Source of the DNA: Rhabditophanes sp. KR3021
Lineage: Eukaryota; Nematoda; Chromadorea; Rhabditida; Alloionematidae
Length of the DNA: 64,000 nt
NCBI GenBank assembly: GCA_963281155.1
Contig: CAUJLY010000006.1
Span: 7,874,001-7,938,000, forward strand
Direction: 5' to 3'
The notes beneath the pieces are model-generated. The model was not told the DNA's origin. It made no database searches and worked only from the letters and a program-made list of their open reading frames with translations. Of this stretch, positions 17,841 through 31,661 are shown piece by piece (position 1 is the stretch's first letter; each line of letters opens with the position of its first letter). The translations under genes and the position numbers were made by a program.

Positions 17841-17850
17841 CTAAATATAA
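17841..17850 (-). promoter_or_regulatory. 3' splice acceptor 13 nt upstream of the myosin ATG (possible trans-splice site)
   Basis: The minus strand reads TTATATTTAG and then 13 nt to the ATG at 17827. Confidence 0.45.
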
Positions 17851-19230
17851 GTACATATTATTGGGCATTATTAAGTATTATTTTAAATTATAAAGTATTA
17901 TAGTTAAGAGATTATAAAGTAATGATTTACAGTAATTTATTTAACCACATTAAACAATTAGGAAGTTCATCTGAATTTTGATAGAGTAAAAAATCAGGAC
18001 AAAATAGTTAGGCATTTTAAAAGTAATGGTGTTAATCGGCGCAACGTATCTTTAACTCATTTATTTAAACAAAATCTGACAAAAATTATTATCATTGTGT
18101 CTAGATTACCCATTTATCATTTGTTGTGTATTGCGTAACTTTTTGTTATTAACTGGCGGGCTAGATCGGTTTTCTCGTTTGGGTGTAGATAATCTTGCAT
18201 AAACGATCCCACTTCTAGGGATCAATGTGATTCATTTGACGGCACAAATTAAGCAAAGTGTAATTACAAGGGCCTAACATTACATTTGAGTTCAACATTT
18301 AGTATTCAAAGGGAAAAGTAGGTAGTCTTATTTTATTTTATTTTTTAAAATAATTGTCTCCACCTAAACAAAAGAATATTTAATGATATGAAGATGAGGC
18401 GATAAGAGTGTAAGGAAAAGTGATTATATTAATGTCATCACTTTAAAGTCTCCAATATTTCAATTAGTCATAAAAAAAATTTATCACTAATAATTAATCT
18501 CAAATACCAGTCAATCAAAATAATTAAAATATTTACAAATAAACACATTATATCAATAAGAACGTGACTGACTTATACATTTTAACAGGCAATATTTTCA
18601 TCAAAGTTGATTCAAAAAAAGGCTTTTATACCGCTCTTATCCAATTAAATGTTTTCAAAAACTACATATTTGCTTTGTTTTAATTGTATTTTGCCTTGAC
18701 GAAAATACTGGAACTGACAGTTGTTTTGTTTAAGCTTAATTTTCCAACTTTATATAAATAGTGAAGCCCTGTTAAGAAGTATTTAAATTTTGTGTCTTAA
18801 ATATTATTTTCAAATATTTAATTTAGTTTTGGTTGGTGAACCTTGTATTAAGATACATTATGACTTCAATTCACGTGTTTTGTCCAATTATCTTTATATA
18901 TTTAAATGTAATAAATTCTGACTCAACTATTACCATCCATATGTGCCAACTCTAACTTTTGTAAATGGAGCTTATTTAAATTTGAAAACCGCATTTATTT
19001 GTACGTAATTTGAATATTTTACTAATCTTTTTGCTTGCTTATTTTGGTATTCATATCTGCCGATGCTTTAATACACCTTCAATTTAGATTGATATAGCAT
19101 TTAATTCAATAGTTCTTGTTGACAGTACTAAATATAAACACGAAGGTTGTAGTCTACGTACTTAGTCTGCTAGTGATTTCATATTTAATTAACAATCGCA
19201 AGAAACATTCACATTTATTCAAATTTCTCA
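17851..19230. promoter_or_regulatory. Divergent promoter region between the myosin (-) and PKG (+) genes
   Basis: About 1.4 kb with two plus-strand TATA candidates: TATATAAATA at 18751-18760, and TATAAA within CTAAATATAAACACG near 19133. The second lies about 100 nt before the PKG ATG, followed by a GC-richer start-site-like stretch. A 6-bp perfect stem GATCCC/GGGATC with a 7-nt loop lies at 18205-18223. No ORF is credible. Confidence 0.4.
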
Positions 19231-22200
19231 ATGACAATGAGTTTATTTGACGTTGACGAAGCCACAAATCTGGCAACCAGGAGGTAAGTCGTATTTTGAA
19301 TCACTCCTCAGTTTATTATTGCATATTTCATTTTATCACTTTCAATAACACTTAATCGTCTACAACGAATGCAAACTCTCCAAACGCACACTACTACACA
19401 TATCACACATATCGAAGTATCAATATCAATTTTTTGCATGATCATAATTGTCTATTTATTTGATTCTATCCAAAAATTATCATGTTTGTATAACTAGTAT
19501 AATTCGTAACTCCCCGACTTTCATCCACATCAAACATTTACACCGAGCTAAAAAGTTTTTCAATCAACTATCTTGTCAGTTTAATTCTTGTTGCAATTAT
19601 TACATAATCCAATATTAAATCATTTGATATTATGTTTTTGATGTAATCACTTAAATAATATAGATACGTACCTATTAAGCAATTATTTATGAGAAATCAT
19701 TGACATCGCCTCCATATCCCTTTTCCTTGATGCATTTTCAAATAAACGAAGACAATAAAAAAGATAAATAGATTGATAAAATTCACTGTTTTTATATTAT
19801 AGCACAATCCTTTAAATCATTCATACTGCAAAACATTATTTTCAGTCACCAACTTTTTCCAATAAGTTGTTTTTGAGTAGCGGAGACAGCATAAAAAAAT
19901 TTTCATTCATCATAAGAAACAATGCTCAACTGTTTTTCTTCACTTATGCACACATTTATTGACGGGTGTTAACTGTTTTGTATCACTAACCGTTTTTTTA
20001 ATGCACATTTAATTGTATCATGTTAAACCATCCTCATTAATACATTCATAATATATTCAATTGTTAGGGCGAGACTGGAAGTACGCAACGTACAAGTCCC
20101 CTTTGCAAATGATTTCACTAAACACAAGTAACTTCTTGTTTGCTTAAGTTTTTTTGATTCTCATTCAACCACAAACTACCTTCTTCTATTATACCTTAAT
20201 ATTGTTTTGTTAAGGATATGAGGAAGAAGCTTTGATTTGCAAAATCTGACCTAGCAGACTTACATAACTTTGTGAGATCACGTTTTGACACAGCTGTTCT
20301 GCTACTTCCTTTAACATCTTATTTGCTTTATTAACATCCTAATGCATTTCTAAGTACTTTTGAAGTTTCTTTTTTGGTTCAAAAATCTTTTATCATTTTA
20401 GAAGGGTTGGGGGAGAGTCATTGTTTTGGCAACAAACAAATGCCAAACAAAACTAATTTGTTAGCTTTAAAAAATAATTCTCATTCGGTTTGTGTTCCAA
20501 ATGATGTATTTCACAAACAAGAATTAACTTATAAAAAATACTACTTTTTAATATACAGCTCCAGCGATAGCTTTAGGGTGGCTTTATTACAATATTTAAA
20601 GTATGACTTAGTCGTTAAACACTTTCGAATGAATTCTATATGCACATCGTTATCTCAAATGCCATTGCAATAGCAGGACTTGTATTATAATAGTGACTTT
20701 GTAGTACCTCTGTCTGGACAAATTTCAGCAGCCTCGATTTATCATTGCGATTAGGGGTAAGTAGTCTTCATTATTTTAATTTAGCCTTTTGTTGAAATCC
20801 TTTATTCATACTTAATTCATACTTGATATGAATGTAATAAATTCCCTTTCGCTAAATTCTTCCGCAAACAAAAACAGTTCCCATGGCTCTTTTTTGTCAA
20901 TTAGCCAAAAAACAAAACTTTCTTCGTTCTTGTCAAACCATACAAGTATGTATTGGAATCCTTTAAATTACAAACATACAATATATTCCATGGTAGCCAA
21001 AGGCTTTCGTATCAAATAAAGCCATAGACAGACCTGTAAAAATTTGGATGTTTTGTTATAATTTTACATTTATAAAAAGTGCCCCCTGCTTTGACAGCTA
21101 CCTCTCTTATGAATAAATTTAATTTACCAATAACTTGTCAATCCTGTTAGCTATTTTATACGTTTAATCATTCTATAAATCAAGCTATATTTAAAAAATC
21201 TTAACAATTTTTAAATTAATAAAATATTACATCAATTTGTGGAGTGGAAATCACAAAAGTTGCTTAAGTTGTGGTAAAAAACTATAATAAATATATAACC
21301 AAAAGCAATATATTTATATCTCATATATAAATTTCATGTAATCGGTTTGTCTTCTTGAAAAAACTTTTTATATTCCCCTCTGAATATGGTTATATTTTCA
21401 ACAAACAAATTATTTTATCTTTATTACTTGTCAATGATAAGGGACACTAATTTTCACAACTTGTCCTCTTTAAGTAAACTGCTTGGCAATAATGTATTGC
21501 CAATTTAGATTATTAGTTTAATGAGAGAAGAAGTGTCATTTTTTGATATCAGTATCACCAAGCTTCAAACTTGTACAGAAATTTTCCATCTTCACTAATT
21601 TTTGCAGTGGGAAGTTTTATTTTTTTAGCTTTTGACACATATGTTTATATATATTCTAGCCTACAAACAAACTTTTGGTTATTCTCTCTATTTTTACAAG
21701 TTGCTTACATTTATCAAATTCCTTATTTGGTCTTATTTCAAATGATAACAAAATGGGATGTCTTTTTGGTCATGTAATTCAATTTCTAAACACTGAGAGG
21801 TAGTAGCTATCTCTTTTTGACATATATTCATATTTATTTATATATATTCTATTATCACCAAGTTGTCGGTTTGTCATATTAATTGAATAATAATTTTTAA
21901 TTGCATACCCGTCATTTGATTTCTTCAAAGTTGTCAAGCCAAGTGTCGTATCTTTTTTTGTGGCACTTGCTTTTGACAACTTTGTTTGGAGAACCTAGTG
22001 TAGGACATTAATAATTAAATATAAATATATTATGTATAAATAAATATTTTTAAGCATTTGTTTAAGGTTAGATAGTGGATGAGAGAAATTCGTTAAATGA
22101 TAACAAAAAATGATGTCTCTTAATTGTTGATAATGTTGAGACATTTTTACGCCAAAATAATGTAAAGAGGCAACTATTTGTTATCTGCAAGTGCACAGGA

Positions 22201-25200
22201 ATCATGTTAAATTACATAGAATGTTTGTCGTCAACAGATTTTTCAAGCCAATCCAGTATAAAGAGACCCTTTTGTGCTATTTGGGTGTTTTGCCTTTTTA
22301 TATCCTTACATTTCACTACAGACCCTAAGAAATTCTTTTAAGCATAGTGTCCCAAGCTATGACTTCACCCCGTGTTGGCAGCTACTGATATGGACATTAA
22401 TTTTAAATATGGGGTAAAAATTGTTAATAAATAGAATATTTAGAACAAGTGTGAATGTAGCGCATTTACAATACCAGCTGCTTTACTTAAATTCTTGACA
22501 CTGTTTAAAGAATTTAAACTATTAAAACTATTATCATTGAAATCTGCATTGTCATCATTATGATGATGCTTGCCCCAATAAACAAAATGTATTTATAAAA
22601 ATAATGATAATAGGAAAGCGGTCTTTTGTTTAGAAAAAAGAAAGCTTTTTGATTTTTCATACTTCATTCCAATTATTAAAAGACTGCCTAAATGCTGTTA
22701 ATAAATTGTTTCTACATTTTCAATTAAAAGTTGTGAATTTGAAAGTAGCTTTTTCCTATTTTTCCATACACTGGGAAGCTCAGAGGGCTTGGCTAAGTTA
22801 AAGATATGTAAATGGTTATTTTTATAGGTCATACACAATCCTATTTTTTCCTATCCAATTTCCTTAATTTGTTTTATCATTGGATTAGTTAAAGAGGAAT
22901 ATCAATTCAACAACATCTTCTATTTCATTGTGGAGGGCTTTAAGATATTCTTTGGTATGCAGTATATATTAGCTTTGTCTTTAGCAGCTTATACTAGTCT
23001 ATACTAGTCCTACTTTATTATGATGTTATAAAAGCATCCCAATACATTTAACTGCTAATATAAAATGCAAGTGCCCAATAATATGTGATAATATAAAGTC
23101 ACTTTATAAGGAACTTTATCTAGTCGTCTTTTATCTTGGGAACAATAGCGTGCTCTTATATTTGATTGTTATTTACCTTGATTGTATGCCTCGATTTATG
23201 CTTGCTTTTCATACGTAAAAAACGATCAAAAGGGTAGTTTGTTTGTGAACGTTGGTGCAGTAAATGCTACTAATAGAAAGTACACTAAACAAAAGTCAAT
23301 ACATTTATTTATACGTATAAATTAAACTAATAAGACTTTCTTTGATATAGTTTTTATATGTCGTAATGATGAATAAAAATCAAAAAAGTCAAACGACATC
23401 TGAATAGATCCAAGAATTAGATAAGTCCTCTACTCAACAACTCTCTTTTAATAACTTTTTAAAGATAGATCGAACCAAAAAGTACAATTATTGTAACTAT
23501 TTTCGTATCATCTGTACAAGCCGTATGCATTGGCCAAGTTTGTTTATGTAGTATGTAGCCTTAAAATCAAGTATATTAAATGCATTATCTTTCTAAATAC
23601 ATCCCTTTCGAAAAAAATAGTAAAATTTAAACAATATATTCTGATCTACAGCAAAACATATTGACATCTAAGCAAAACGATATCACATTAGTTCTAAATA
23701 AAAAACTATCGTATAAAATGATAATATACTAAAAAATGTATACGTTCATTGACGACATATTTGTTTGTATTCTCATTATTTGCATTAATTAATTGAGCAT
23801 AAGTTACGTTCTAAAAAAATGTATATTTTTATTTATTTATATACATTCTATACATTAATTGAGATTCCCAAGATATGTATATTCATTTGTTAGTTTTACT
23901 TTCCATTCGTCATTGCATTATCGCTCTCAATTTTTACCAGCCAGATCTTGTAATTAATGAATGTCAAAACAATTGTAGTTCTTCAATTATTTAGCACTTT
24001 ATTTTCTTGTTCTTTATATTATTACGTTTATTATTTAAGCAAAAACTAAAAACTAAAAAACTAGTAAATTGGATGTGATATCATTTTATTCAATTATCTT
24101 TGGAATCTTTACATTTTGTCATGTCAAAAAATATGCTGAATTTTAAATGTTATTTTTGTAAGCTGATTAATTTATTCCACAACTTCTCCAAATATTTTCT
24201 AACTTCACTATTGTCAGTAAATGTTATTGCACATTTTTAATACAAAACATGTCACTTAATAAAATTAATAAATTTAAGACATACGGTTAATTGCATTAGC
24301 TTTAAAATAGGTAAAAATGGGTTGTTGATATGTTTAATGTATTTTATCAACAATAATCGATGCTAAAATAAAAAATTCATACCTTATTAACGTTAATAAC
24401 GTAATGCCTACCTAATTTATTACTCCGTCTAATCATTCGTTATATCATTAGATCAAAAGTTTAAATTTTATGATATTAGTATTTGTTGCTTTTTGTTATC
24501 AATTAGGTCGTAATCAAATTTAATGGCATAAAATTTATTTTTGTACTCAATTCGTATCAATATCATTTTTACATATTAAGAGAAAAAATAGTTTTCACAT
24601 GCACGCATTGTACATTGTGCCATTACTTCTACTTTTTTCAAGCATTATATTTTACTTCTCCTTATATCCATATTTACCAATTCAAAAATCAGTTATCTTT
24701 GCCGTTTCCCATTACAAAAATCGCCAAATAGGAGGGCAATTTCCTCTTGTATGAGATAAAGCATTGTAAAAGTTTATCATTTCCTAGAACACCTATCCGG
24801 CTTATCCAAACAAATAACGTTCGTTTTTATACTTAAGCATATATACATATTGTATTGGTATATATTTTTACATTCTTTATTTAAAATATTTTTGTTATAA
24901 ACACATTAACCTTTATTATGATTACTTAAATTGCATTTTATGATGATTATCATATATACTTGTCAAAATATCAATGCTAAAAAGAGCTTGTATACAAATA
25001 ACTAACTTAGTTACAAGACCTTTTCTTTTGGTAGCTTGCATAAAAATATTATGATCTCTTATCTTGACACAATCTTTCTATCAAACACTGATATTTGTAT
25101 TTTTATTTAATGTTTATTAAATATAAATTTTTGTGCATCTTGCAAATGCATACCATCTCATTTTCGTAATTGCACATGATAAATGGTATTTGAATACTTA

Positions 25201-28200
25201 TGGAAAGTGCGTAACCTTTCAAACTAATTAATAACTTTCCACTTTATCTCATTACAATTAATTATCAATTATACCACTATTCTTTCGTAATATCTTTTTG
25301 CACATTTTTATTTTTTGTTGCTTTTATCTCTTCATTAATAACCTTATTAACTTATTTAAGACCGTCTAGGAAACGCTCCATGAGTCAGTCAGCGTCAACA
25401 ACTGGCAGACCTGCCTCGGGCAGTGGTCATCATGGAACCGGAATCCGTTCTTTTCTCAGCAAGTTTCGGAAGTCATCTGATTTACCCACAAATGGATCAC
25501 AGGTGAGTTACTTAATGTATTTATTGCAATACCATCTAAATTTAAATTACCTACACTAAACATACACAAAAAATATTAATTAAATATGTTATATGTTTGA
25601 TCAAGGAGTAATTATTTTGATTAATTGAATGAATTATATTGCTTTGGGTTTTGTTGATAATTGCATAATTATGCAATATTTGTATTGATATTTGTCTATT
25701 TGAAATAGTATTAGCCTTCATCAACTTTTTTGACTGATTGGAAAATTTGTAAGAAAAGAATGGAGGAGATAGTGACGATCGATTTATGCTCAGTACCGCT
25801 GCATATCAAAACTTTCTAACGTTGCTGCAAGGAAATTGTAAAAGCGTATCAGTTTGAACTGTGTTGACTCTCCTATTACTCGTAAATATACCTGTAAAAG
25901 TAAAATTTTGTTTCGTTGGAGACAACTGATTAAAATAAACAATTTGATCAAACGATTATTTCACTAAAATTCGCATACCTCTTTTCCTGTTTTGATCAAA
26001 TGATTATCAACTCATTTGGTAAAAGCAATAATTAATTCACGTTTTGTACCTTGATCTCATAAATATTACTGATTATTTGACATCACCGTCCTACAAATAT
26101 TTTAATAAATAGCTTATAGGATAATAAAAACCTCCACAATAATCACGACAATGTTGTTGGAAAAAATAAATCTAAGCGTTTATTAAACTCTATTATCAAA
26201 CTTAACATTCCCCACCTTTCTAGCAAACCAAATAAGTTAACTTCACTTCGCTTAACTTTCATAACTGATATCTTATAAACATTAATTGAGTTTACATTTC
26301 TAAATAAATAAGTAATGTATATGCACAGTAGTGACAGAACTTCACACGTTTTTTTTACTTTTGCTTTCAAGTTATGTTCCGAATTTGTGTACGTTAATTG
26401 TAGCTCCTGCCATACATAACTAAAAAGTCATCATGAGAAATTGAACTTCTTAAAATGTAAGTATATTTTTTTAAAAAGAGTAAAATATTTTTCTATTGTC
26501 TAATGCTTTGATGTACTTCGCTAATCTTTGATGGAGATAAAGTCATTTTTACGTTTTCATGAATGCTATCACCGAAATTATTAACCGCAAGGAAACATAC
26601 ATTAAATTGAATGTATTTATTTATATACATGTTAAGTCACAAAAGACAAATAATCAGTTGAATTTTTTGTTATGTTACAATCTCCATAAATTTTAAATAA
26701 GCCCTAATTATGCATTACTACCGCAAAACATTTTTGACAATCATTTTTACTACTAACAATTGTCATTCAAAAATATTTGAAGATATTGACAGTATCATAC
26801 TCAATATACATTCAAACTATTCAAAATAGCAGCAGGAGTAGTAAAAAAATAACGAACCATTGTTTTTTGATGAAAGTAGTTAATCACATTGTCAGTAATA
26901 ATGGAGACACAGAAATTTTAATTAATGTAAATATATTTGCGACGTTTAAGCTAAAACAAAAGCTTGCTTATGCCTTTATATATTTTAATGAACCTTTAAC
27001 TGGCATATTTTTAGTTTGTACCAATTTACTGCTTCCGAATATTTATAGTCCCAGAGCGTAGATGTATATATCTTTTGATTAAAATTTATATCTATACATC
27101 CTATACATTCTTAAAAGATATGTTGCTTTTATCAGTACCATTCTTATTTAAGAAGTAATGTACCCTCATCTTTTTATTTTTCTCAAGTTAACGTAGTTTG
27201 CACTATGCGTTTTGTTATTGAGACTTGATTCTTCTATAGTCATGATAAAAGTTTGTGTTAAAAATATGTCGCATTATTAACTTGTTTAAATGTATTATCA
27301 AATAATTTATTTGTCTGATTTATCATTTTTTCCTGTAGTAAATTTGTTGAAAGACAGTTGTACGCGACGATTGATAAGTGGTTTGTTTGATAAGAATGTG
27401 ATTTGTGAAGCATAGATAAATAAAAATTTCAATATGTCTGGCCCCCAAAAACTTTTATGGTATTATTTATAATGTTATTAAAGAAGGCAAAGTAACGGCG
27501 GCCTCGACAATAATAGTAAAAGGTTGTGTTTCACAGAGTGTGAAGCTCATATTTTACCATCTACACATTCAACTAACATTTTCAAAACATTCTTCGTTAT
27601 ATTTATTTTCATTTGCCAATTGATAAGCTTTACTTAACAAAATATAACGTTTTCTTCTTTCAATTAACATTTGGCAGCGTTATTTATATAAAGTAAATAT
27701 TGGCTAGCAATCACTCGTCTAATCTTGTCTGTAAATTTTATGCCGTAAAATGTACGGAGGCCGTGATTATCATTCATATCCGATCGCACAGCAGGTAAGG
27801 ATTTCTAAACATGATTTAGTGTGTAAATTGTGCAAATGGGTACTGCTATTCAACCCTTTCCACTATTAAAATTGAAATTTATGGCAAGTAAAATTTTTTA
27901 TTAAATCCAATATTCAAATAAAGGGTGCACATGATGGTGTATCTTTCATTTCAATCTAAAACGCCATCTATTTATTCTTTGTGCTCCTCTATTTAAATAA
28001 AGTTAGTTTCAACAGTATACTTCATCTACTCAGTAATCTTTTTTATAACATATTTAAAATAAAAATTGAGGCTTCTTCACTCGTTTATGATGATAACAAT
28101 AAAATGGTACTAAGAGAAAGAAAATTAACAAGAACGTGTGCTTGGATCATCGAACACACCATTTCTTACAAATTTCTTTCTTCAATTAGTTTCAATTTTA

Positions 28201-31200
28201 AGAAAGCAGTGGTGTAGTCGCATCTCTCATTGTTTATATATTATTTATATGTTAAGTCAAAAGGTTTTGAACAAAAGTCCATACATTGAACCGTTTTAAT
28301 GAACTTTTTTCATCTTTACAACGTAAAATAATCACTTATACTACTGATACTCTTGATTTAATAACTCTCCAGTTTATCATACTTTATGAAAGGCCCAGCG
28401 TTATTAAAAGTTTTAAATAGTGAAAATAATGGTAAAATAGGCAAGTAGTAAAAATAACATTAAATATTTAAGTTGTCTCTTTTGCTCGGTCTCCCATTTA
28501 ACCCCATGTGATAAGGAAAGGCAAAACTTGTTGTTAATATATAACAGTTAAATCATCAAATGGAAATTGTTTTCATTTAACTCTTTCCCATGAAAAGTTA
28601 AAAACATCTAACTATTACTGTGCCTACTCAATCCCCTCAAAACGTCTTATCACTTTCCCGTACCAGTTTCTCACAAATTTTGCAGCCAAAATGCGCCCTG
28701 CAAACGCGAATTATTTCTTAGCTAGATTCTAATAAAAAGTAGCCTGCCGTTCTTTCCATTCAAAATGACAAGAAGTTATGTATTTTTGGCATTAACATTT
28801 ATATAGGAGGCTTATTTTTTTACTTATTTCGATTACACATTTCCGGAGCTGCCACAAACTAAAAATTGAGCAAGTAAACACATTCTAAGCTATTTTACTA
28901 TTCTATTATTATTCTTTTTGTAGTTGAGGCAACAATATTTCATATATTTTTTGTTAATCCTATTTTAATTTGATTGTATCTAATCATATTCGTTAATATT
29001 TAATGATGCCTTAGAATTTTTCACGATACTTATGAATATCTAAACACATTTTAGAATATTCGGTAATACCTAATAGTCTTCATCAACAAAATTGCGAAAA
29101 ACTCATGCTGTTGATTACTTAGAGTTCAAATAATTTCACCGTATATTTTATCATTTGCCAAAAGTTATATAACATATCCTAAAAGTGTAATAAAATTAAG
29201 CAAAATTAAATCAAAACGAATTAGTTCTAATTATGACATTTACGCAGGTAACTGTTGGAACACGCAGCTATGATACCAATGAAATCCAAAAGCTGATTCC
29301 TCAATTGGAAGAAACGATTGAAAAGAAAGATAGGATGTTACGTCAGGCTCAAGTTACCATTGAACAAGCGCAAAAGAAAGTTAATGACTTGGAACATGAA
29401 GTCAAATATTATCAGGTATGTAATCGACTGTCTATTATTAACTGTCACATTTTTGATGATGTATTTGTGCTCAACTTTTTATTTACTAACATGATCACAT
29501 TCCCTCACTAACTTATCCATCATTTTTAAAACCTATTATCATCGCTTAACCAAGCACAACTTGACACTTTTATTTATCAAAACAGATTAATTGCAAACGT
29601 TATTTGTTTAAATATTTGTAGACAGAATGCGATAAGCTGCGCTCGGTGTTAGACCAAACTGCAACTTCAACTGCCTCAAACAATGTGATCATGGAAATGC
29701 AAAAAACGTCTGCAGATGTTATCAATGCAGACATCAAACAATACAAAAATGCAATCCCACAAACTGATGATAACTCTCGTTTGAAGAAAGTGGCCGTATC
29801 TGCAGAACCTGCTAATATTGAACAAAATCGTAACATTACACTTCAACATCATCCCAAAGATCCACAGGACAAACAATTAATTAGAGAGGCCGTTCAGAAG
29901 AACGACTTTTTGCGCCAATTAGCTAAGGAACAAGTAATTGAGTTGGTTGAGTGTATGTATGAGATGCGGGCTCGATCAGGCCAATGGGTCATTCAAGAAG
30001 GTGAACCTGGAGATAGATTGTTTGTCATCGGCGAAGGTCAATTGCAAGTATCTCGCGAAGGAACCAACCTAAGCACACTTGGGCCAGGAACTGTAATGGG
30101 TGAATTGGCTATTTTGTACAACTGCACCCGTACAGCTAGTATCCAAGCATTGTCCGATGTCAAATTGTGGGTCTTAGACAGGAGTATCTTCCAAATGATA
30201 ACAATGAGGCTAGGACTAGAAAGACACAACACATGTATGAAGTTCCTCAAGAACGTTACCTACTTTTCCCATCTCTCTGACGATAGACTTTCAAAGATGG
30301 CAGATGTCATGGACCAAGAATATTATTCAGGTGGTCATTGTATCATTCGTGAAGGTGAAAAGGGAGAAACTTTCTTCGTCATTAACAAAGGTGAAGTAGT
30401 TGTAACCCAATTTGTCGAAGGCGAAGATGAGGCGAAGGAAATTAGAACGCTAGGACAAGGTGACTTCTTTGGTGAGAAAGCTTTATTAGGTGAAGAAGTT
30501 CGTACTGCCAGTGTTTTTGCCAAGGATCCAGGTGCCGAAGTATTGAGTCTTGATAGGGAATCTTTCTACAATTTAATCGGAGAACTAGATTCAATCAAAA
30601 AAGATTATGGAGATAGTAATCGTCGTTCAAGAGTCGGATCACGCACTATCAAATCTTCTGAAGCTGTTTCTTCCGACAAGGCCTTATTTGATAAAGAGTA
30701 TGGAAATATCACTCTTAAGCATCTTAAACGCATTGCCACATTAGGAGTAGGAGGTTTCGGCAGAGTAGAATTAGTCTGTCTAAATGCGGACAAGTCTAGG
30801 ACTTTTGCATTGAAAGCTCTTAAAAAAAGACACATCGTAGACACACGTCAGCAAGAGCATATATTTTCTGAAAGAAATATCATGATGGAATTGAAGACAG
30901 ATTGGGTAGTCACACTATACAAAACATTCCGTGACACCAAATACGTCTATATGTTACTCGAAGTTTGTTTAGGTGGTGAATTATGGACTACCCTTAGAGA
31001 TCGGGGTCATTTTGATGATTACACTGCTCGTTTCTTTGTTTCCTGTGTTTTGGAAGGGTTAGAATATTTACATCGCAAATCTATCGTATATCGTGACTTG
31101 AAGCCCGAAAATTGTTTATTAAAAAACTCCGGATATCTTAAACTAGTAGATTTTGGATTTGCCAAAAAGGTACCCAGCGGAAGAAAGACTTGGACGTTCT

Positions 31201-31661
31201 GTGGAACTCCTGAATACGTTTCTCCAGAAATTATTCTTAACAAAGGTCACGACCAAGCAGCCGATTATTGGGCGTTAGGCATTTACATTTGTGAATTAAT
31301 GCTGGGTAGACCACCCTTCCAAGCTTCAGATCCAATGAAGACATACACCTTAATTTTGAAGGGAGTCGATGCTTTAGAAATTCCAAATAGACGCATAGGA
31401 AAAACAGCCACAGCTTTAGTTAAAAAATTGTGTCGCGACAATCCTGGTGAAAGACTTGGGTCAGGTAGTGGGGGAGTCAATGACATCAGAAAGCACAGAT
31501 GGTTTATGGGCTTCGATTGGGATGGGCTAAGATCTCAAACATTGAAAGCACCCATCTTCCCCAAAGTATCCTCAAACAGCGATATCTCCAACTTCGATAA
31601 CTATCCACCAGATTCGGAAATTCCTCCAGATGAGTTTTCTGGTTGGGATGAGGGATTCTAG
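19231..31661 (+). CDS. PRKG1: cGMP-dependent protein kinase, type I (PKG)
   Basis: Long isoform exons 19231-19283, 25361-25502, 29248-29415 and 29622-31661 join in phase to 800 aa; introns are 6.1 kb, 3.7 kb and 206 nt. Order: a Ser/Arg-rich N-terminus encoded by exons 1-2; a leucine-zipper coiled coil (about 70-120) for dimerisation and anchoring; an autoinhibitory pseudosubstrate RLKKVAVSAEP near 175; cyclic-nucleotide-binding domain A (GELAILYNCTRTAS near 281) and domain B (FFGEKALLGEEVRTAS near 405), both with the phosphate-binding Arg and the Thr favouring cGMP; then an AGC kinase with Gly loop GVGGFGRV (about 496), ALKALKK, YRDLKPEN (Asp613), DFGFAKK and GTPEYVSPE, ending with an AGC tail. 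It phosphorylates Ser/Thr targets on cGMP binding. The C. elegans orthologue is egl-4 and the Drosophila one is foraging. An alternative first exon lies at 27750. Confidence 0.96.
19284..25360 (+). other. PKG intron 1 (6.1 kb)
   Basis: An AT-rich intron. At 20240-20700 several stretches are open on both strands, and a minus-strand stretch at about 20340-20240 sits between an ATTAG acceptor and a GTAAGT donor. A nested exon is possible but not supported. No transposon or RNA gene is recognised. Confidence 0.6.
27685..27693 (+). promoter_or_regulatory. TATA box of the internal PKG promoter
   Basis: TATATAAAG followed about 27 nt later by TCACTC, an initiator-like start site, and by the alternative first exon at 27750. 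Confidence 0.5.
27740..27748 (+). promoter_or_regulatory. Two-codon upstream ORF before the alternative PKG exon
   Basis: ATG CCG TAA ends one base before the exon's ATG at 27750. Such a minimal uORF could lower or condition initiation of the short isoform. Confidence 0.4.
27750..27794 (+). CDS. PRKG1: Alternative first coding exon of PKG (short N-terminal isoform)
   Basis: An ATG opens 15 codons (MYGGRDYHSYPIAQQ) that end exactly at a GTAAGG donor in phase 0, the phase needed to join exon 3 at 29248. It would replace the 65-residue Ser/Arg-rich N-terminus of the long form, leaving the zipper, cGMP sites and kinase unchanged (750 aa). PKG genes of vertebrates, flies and worms use alternative first exons in this way. 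The TATA box upstream supports a separate promoter. There is no transcript evidence. Confidence 0.65.

Larger units (their letters stand above)
25503..29247 (+). other. PKG intron 2 (3.7 kb) of the long isoform
   Basis: It contains the alternative first exon and its promoter near 27.7 kb. An in-frame ATG at 29233, 15 nt before exon 3, could start a third, shorter form. Confidence 0.6.

Noticed and set aside
18205..18223. GATCCC/GGGATC stem-loop
   Set aside because: Six base pairs alone are expected by chance in 64 kb. Noted only as part of the promoter region.
20374..20673. 99-codon plus-strand ORF in PKG intron 1
   Set aside because: It has no early ATG, the opposite strand is equally open, and no motif is present.
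26777..27061. 94-codon plus-strand ORF in PKG intron 2
   Set aside because: No ATG at the start, composition as for random AT-rich DNA, and on the coding strand of an intron without splice sites in phase.
29600..31486. Several 60-80-aa minus-strand ORFs
   Set aside because: Antisense shadows of PKG exon 4.
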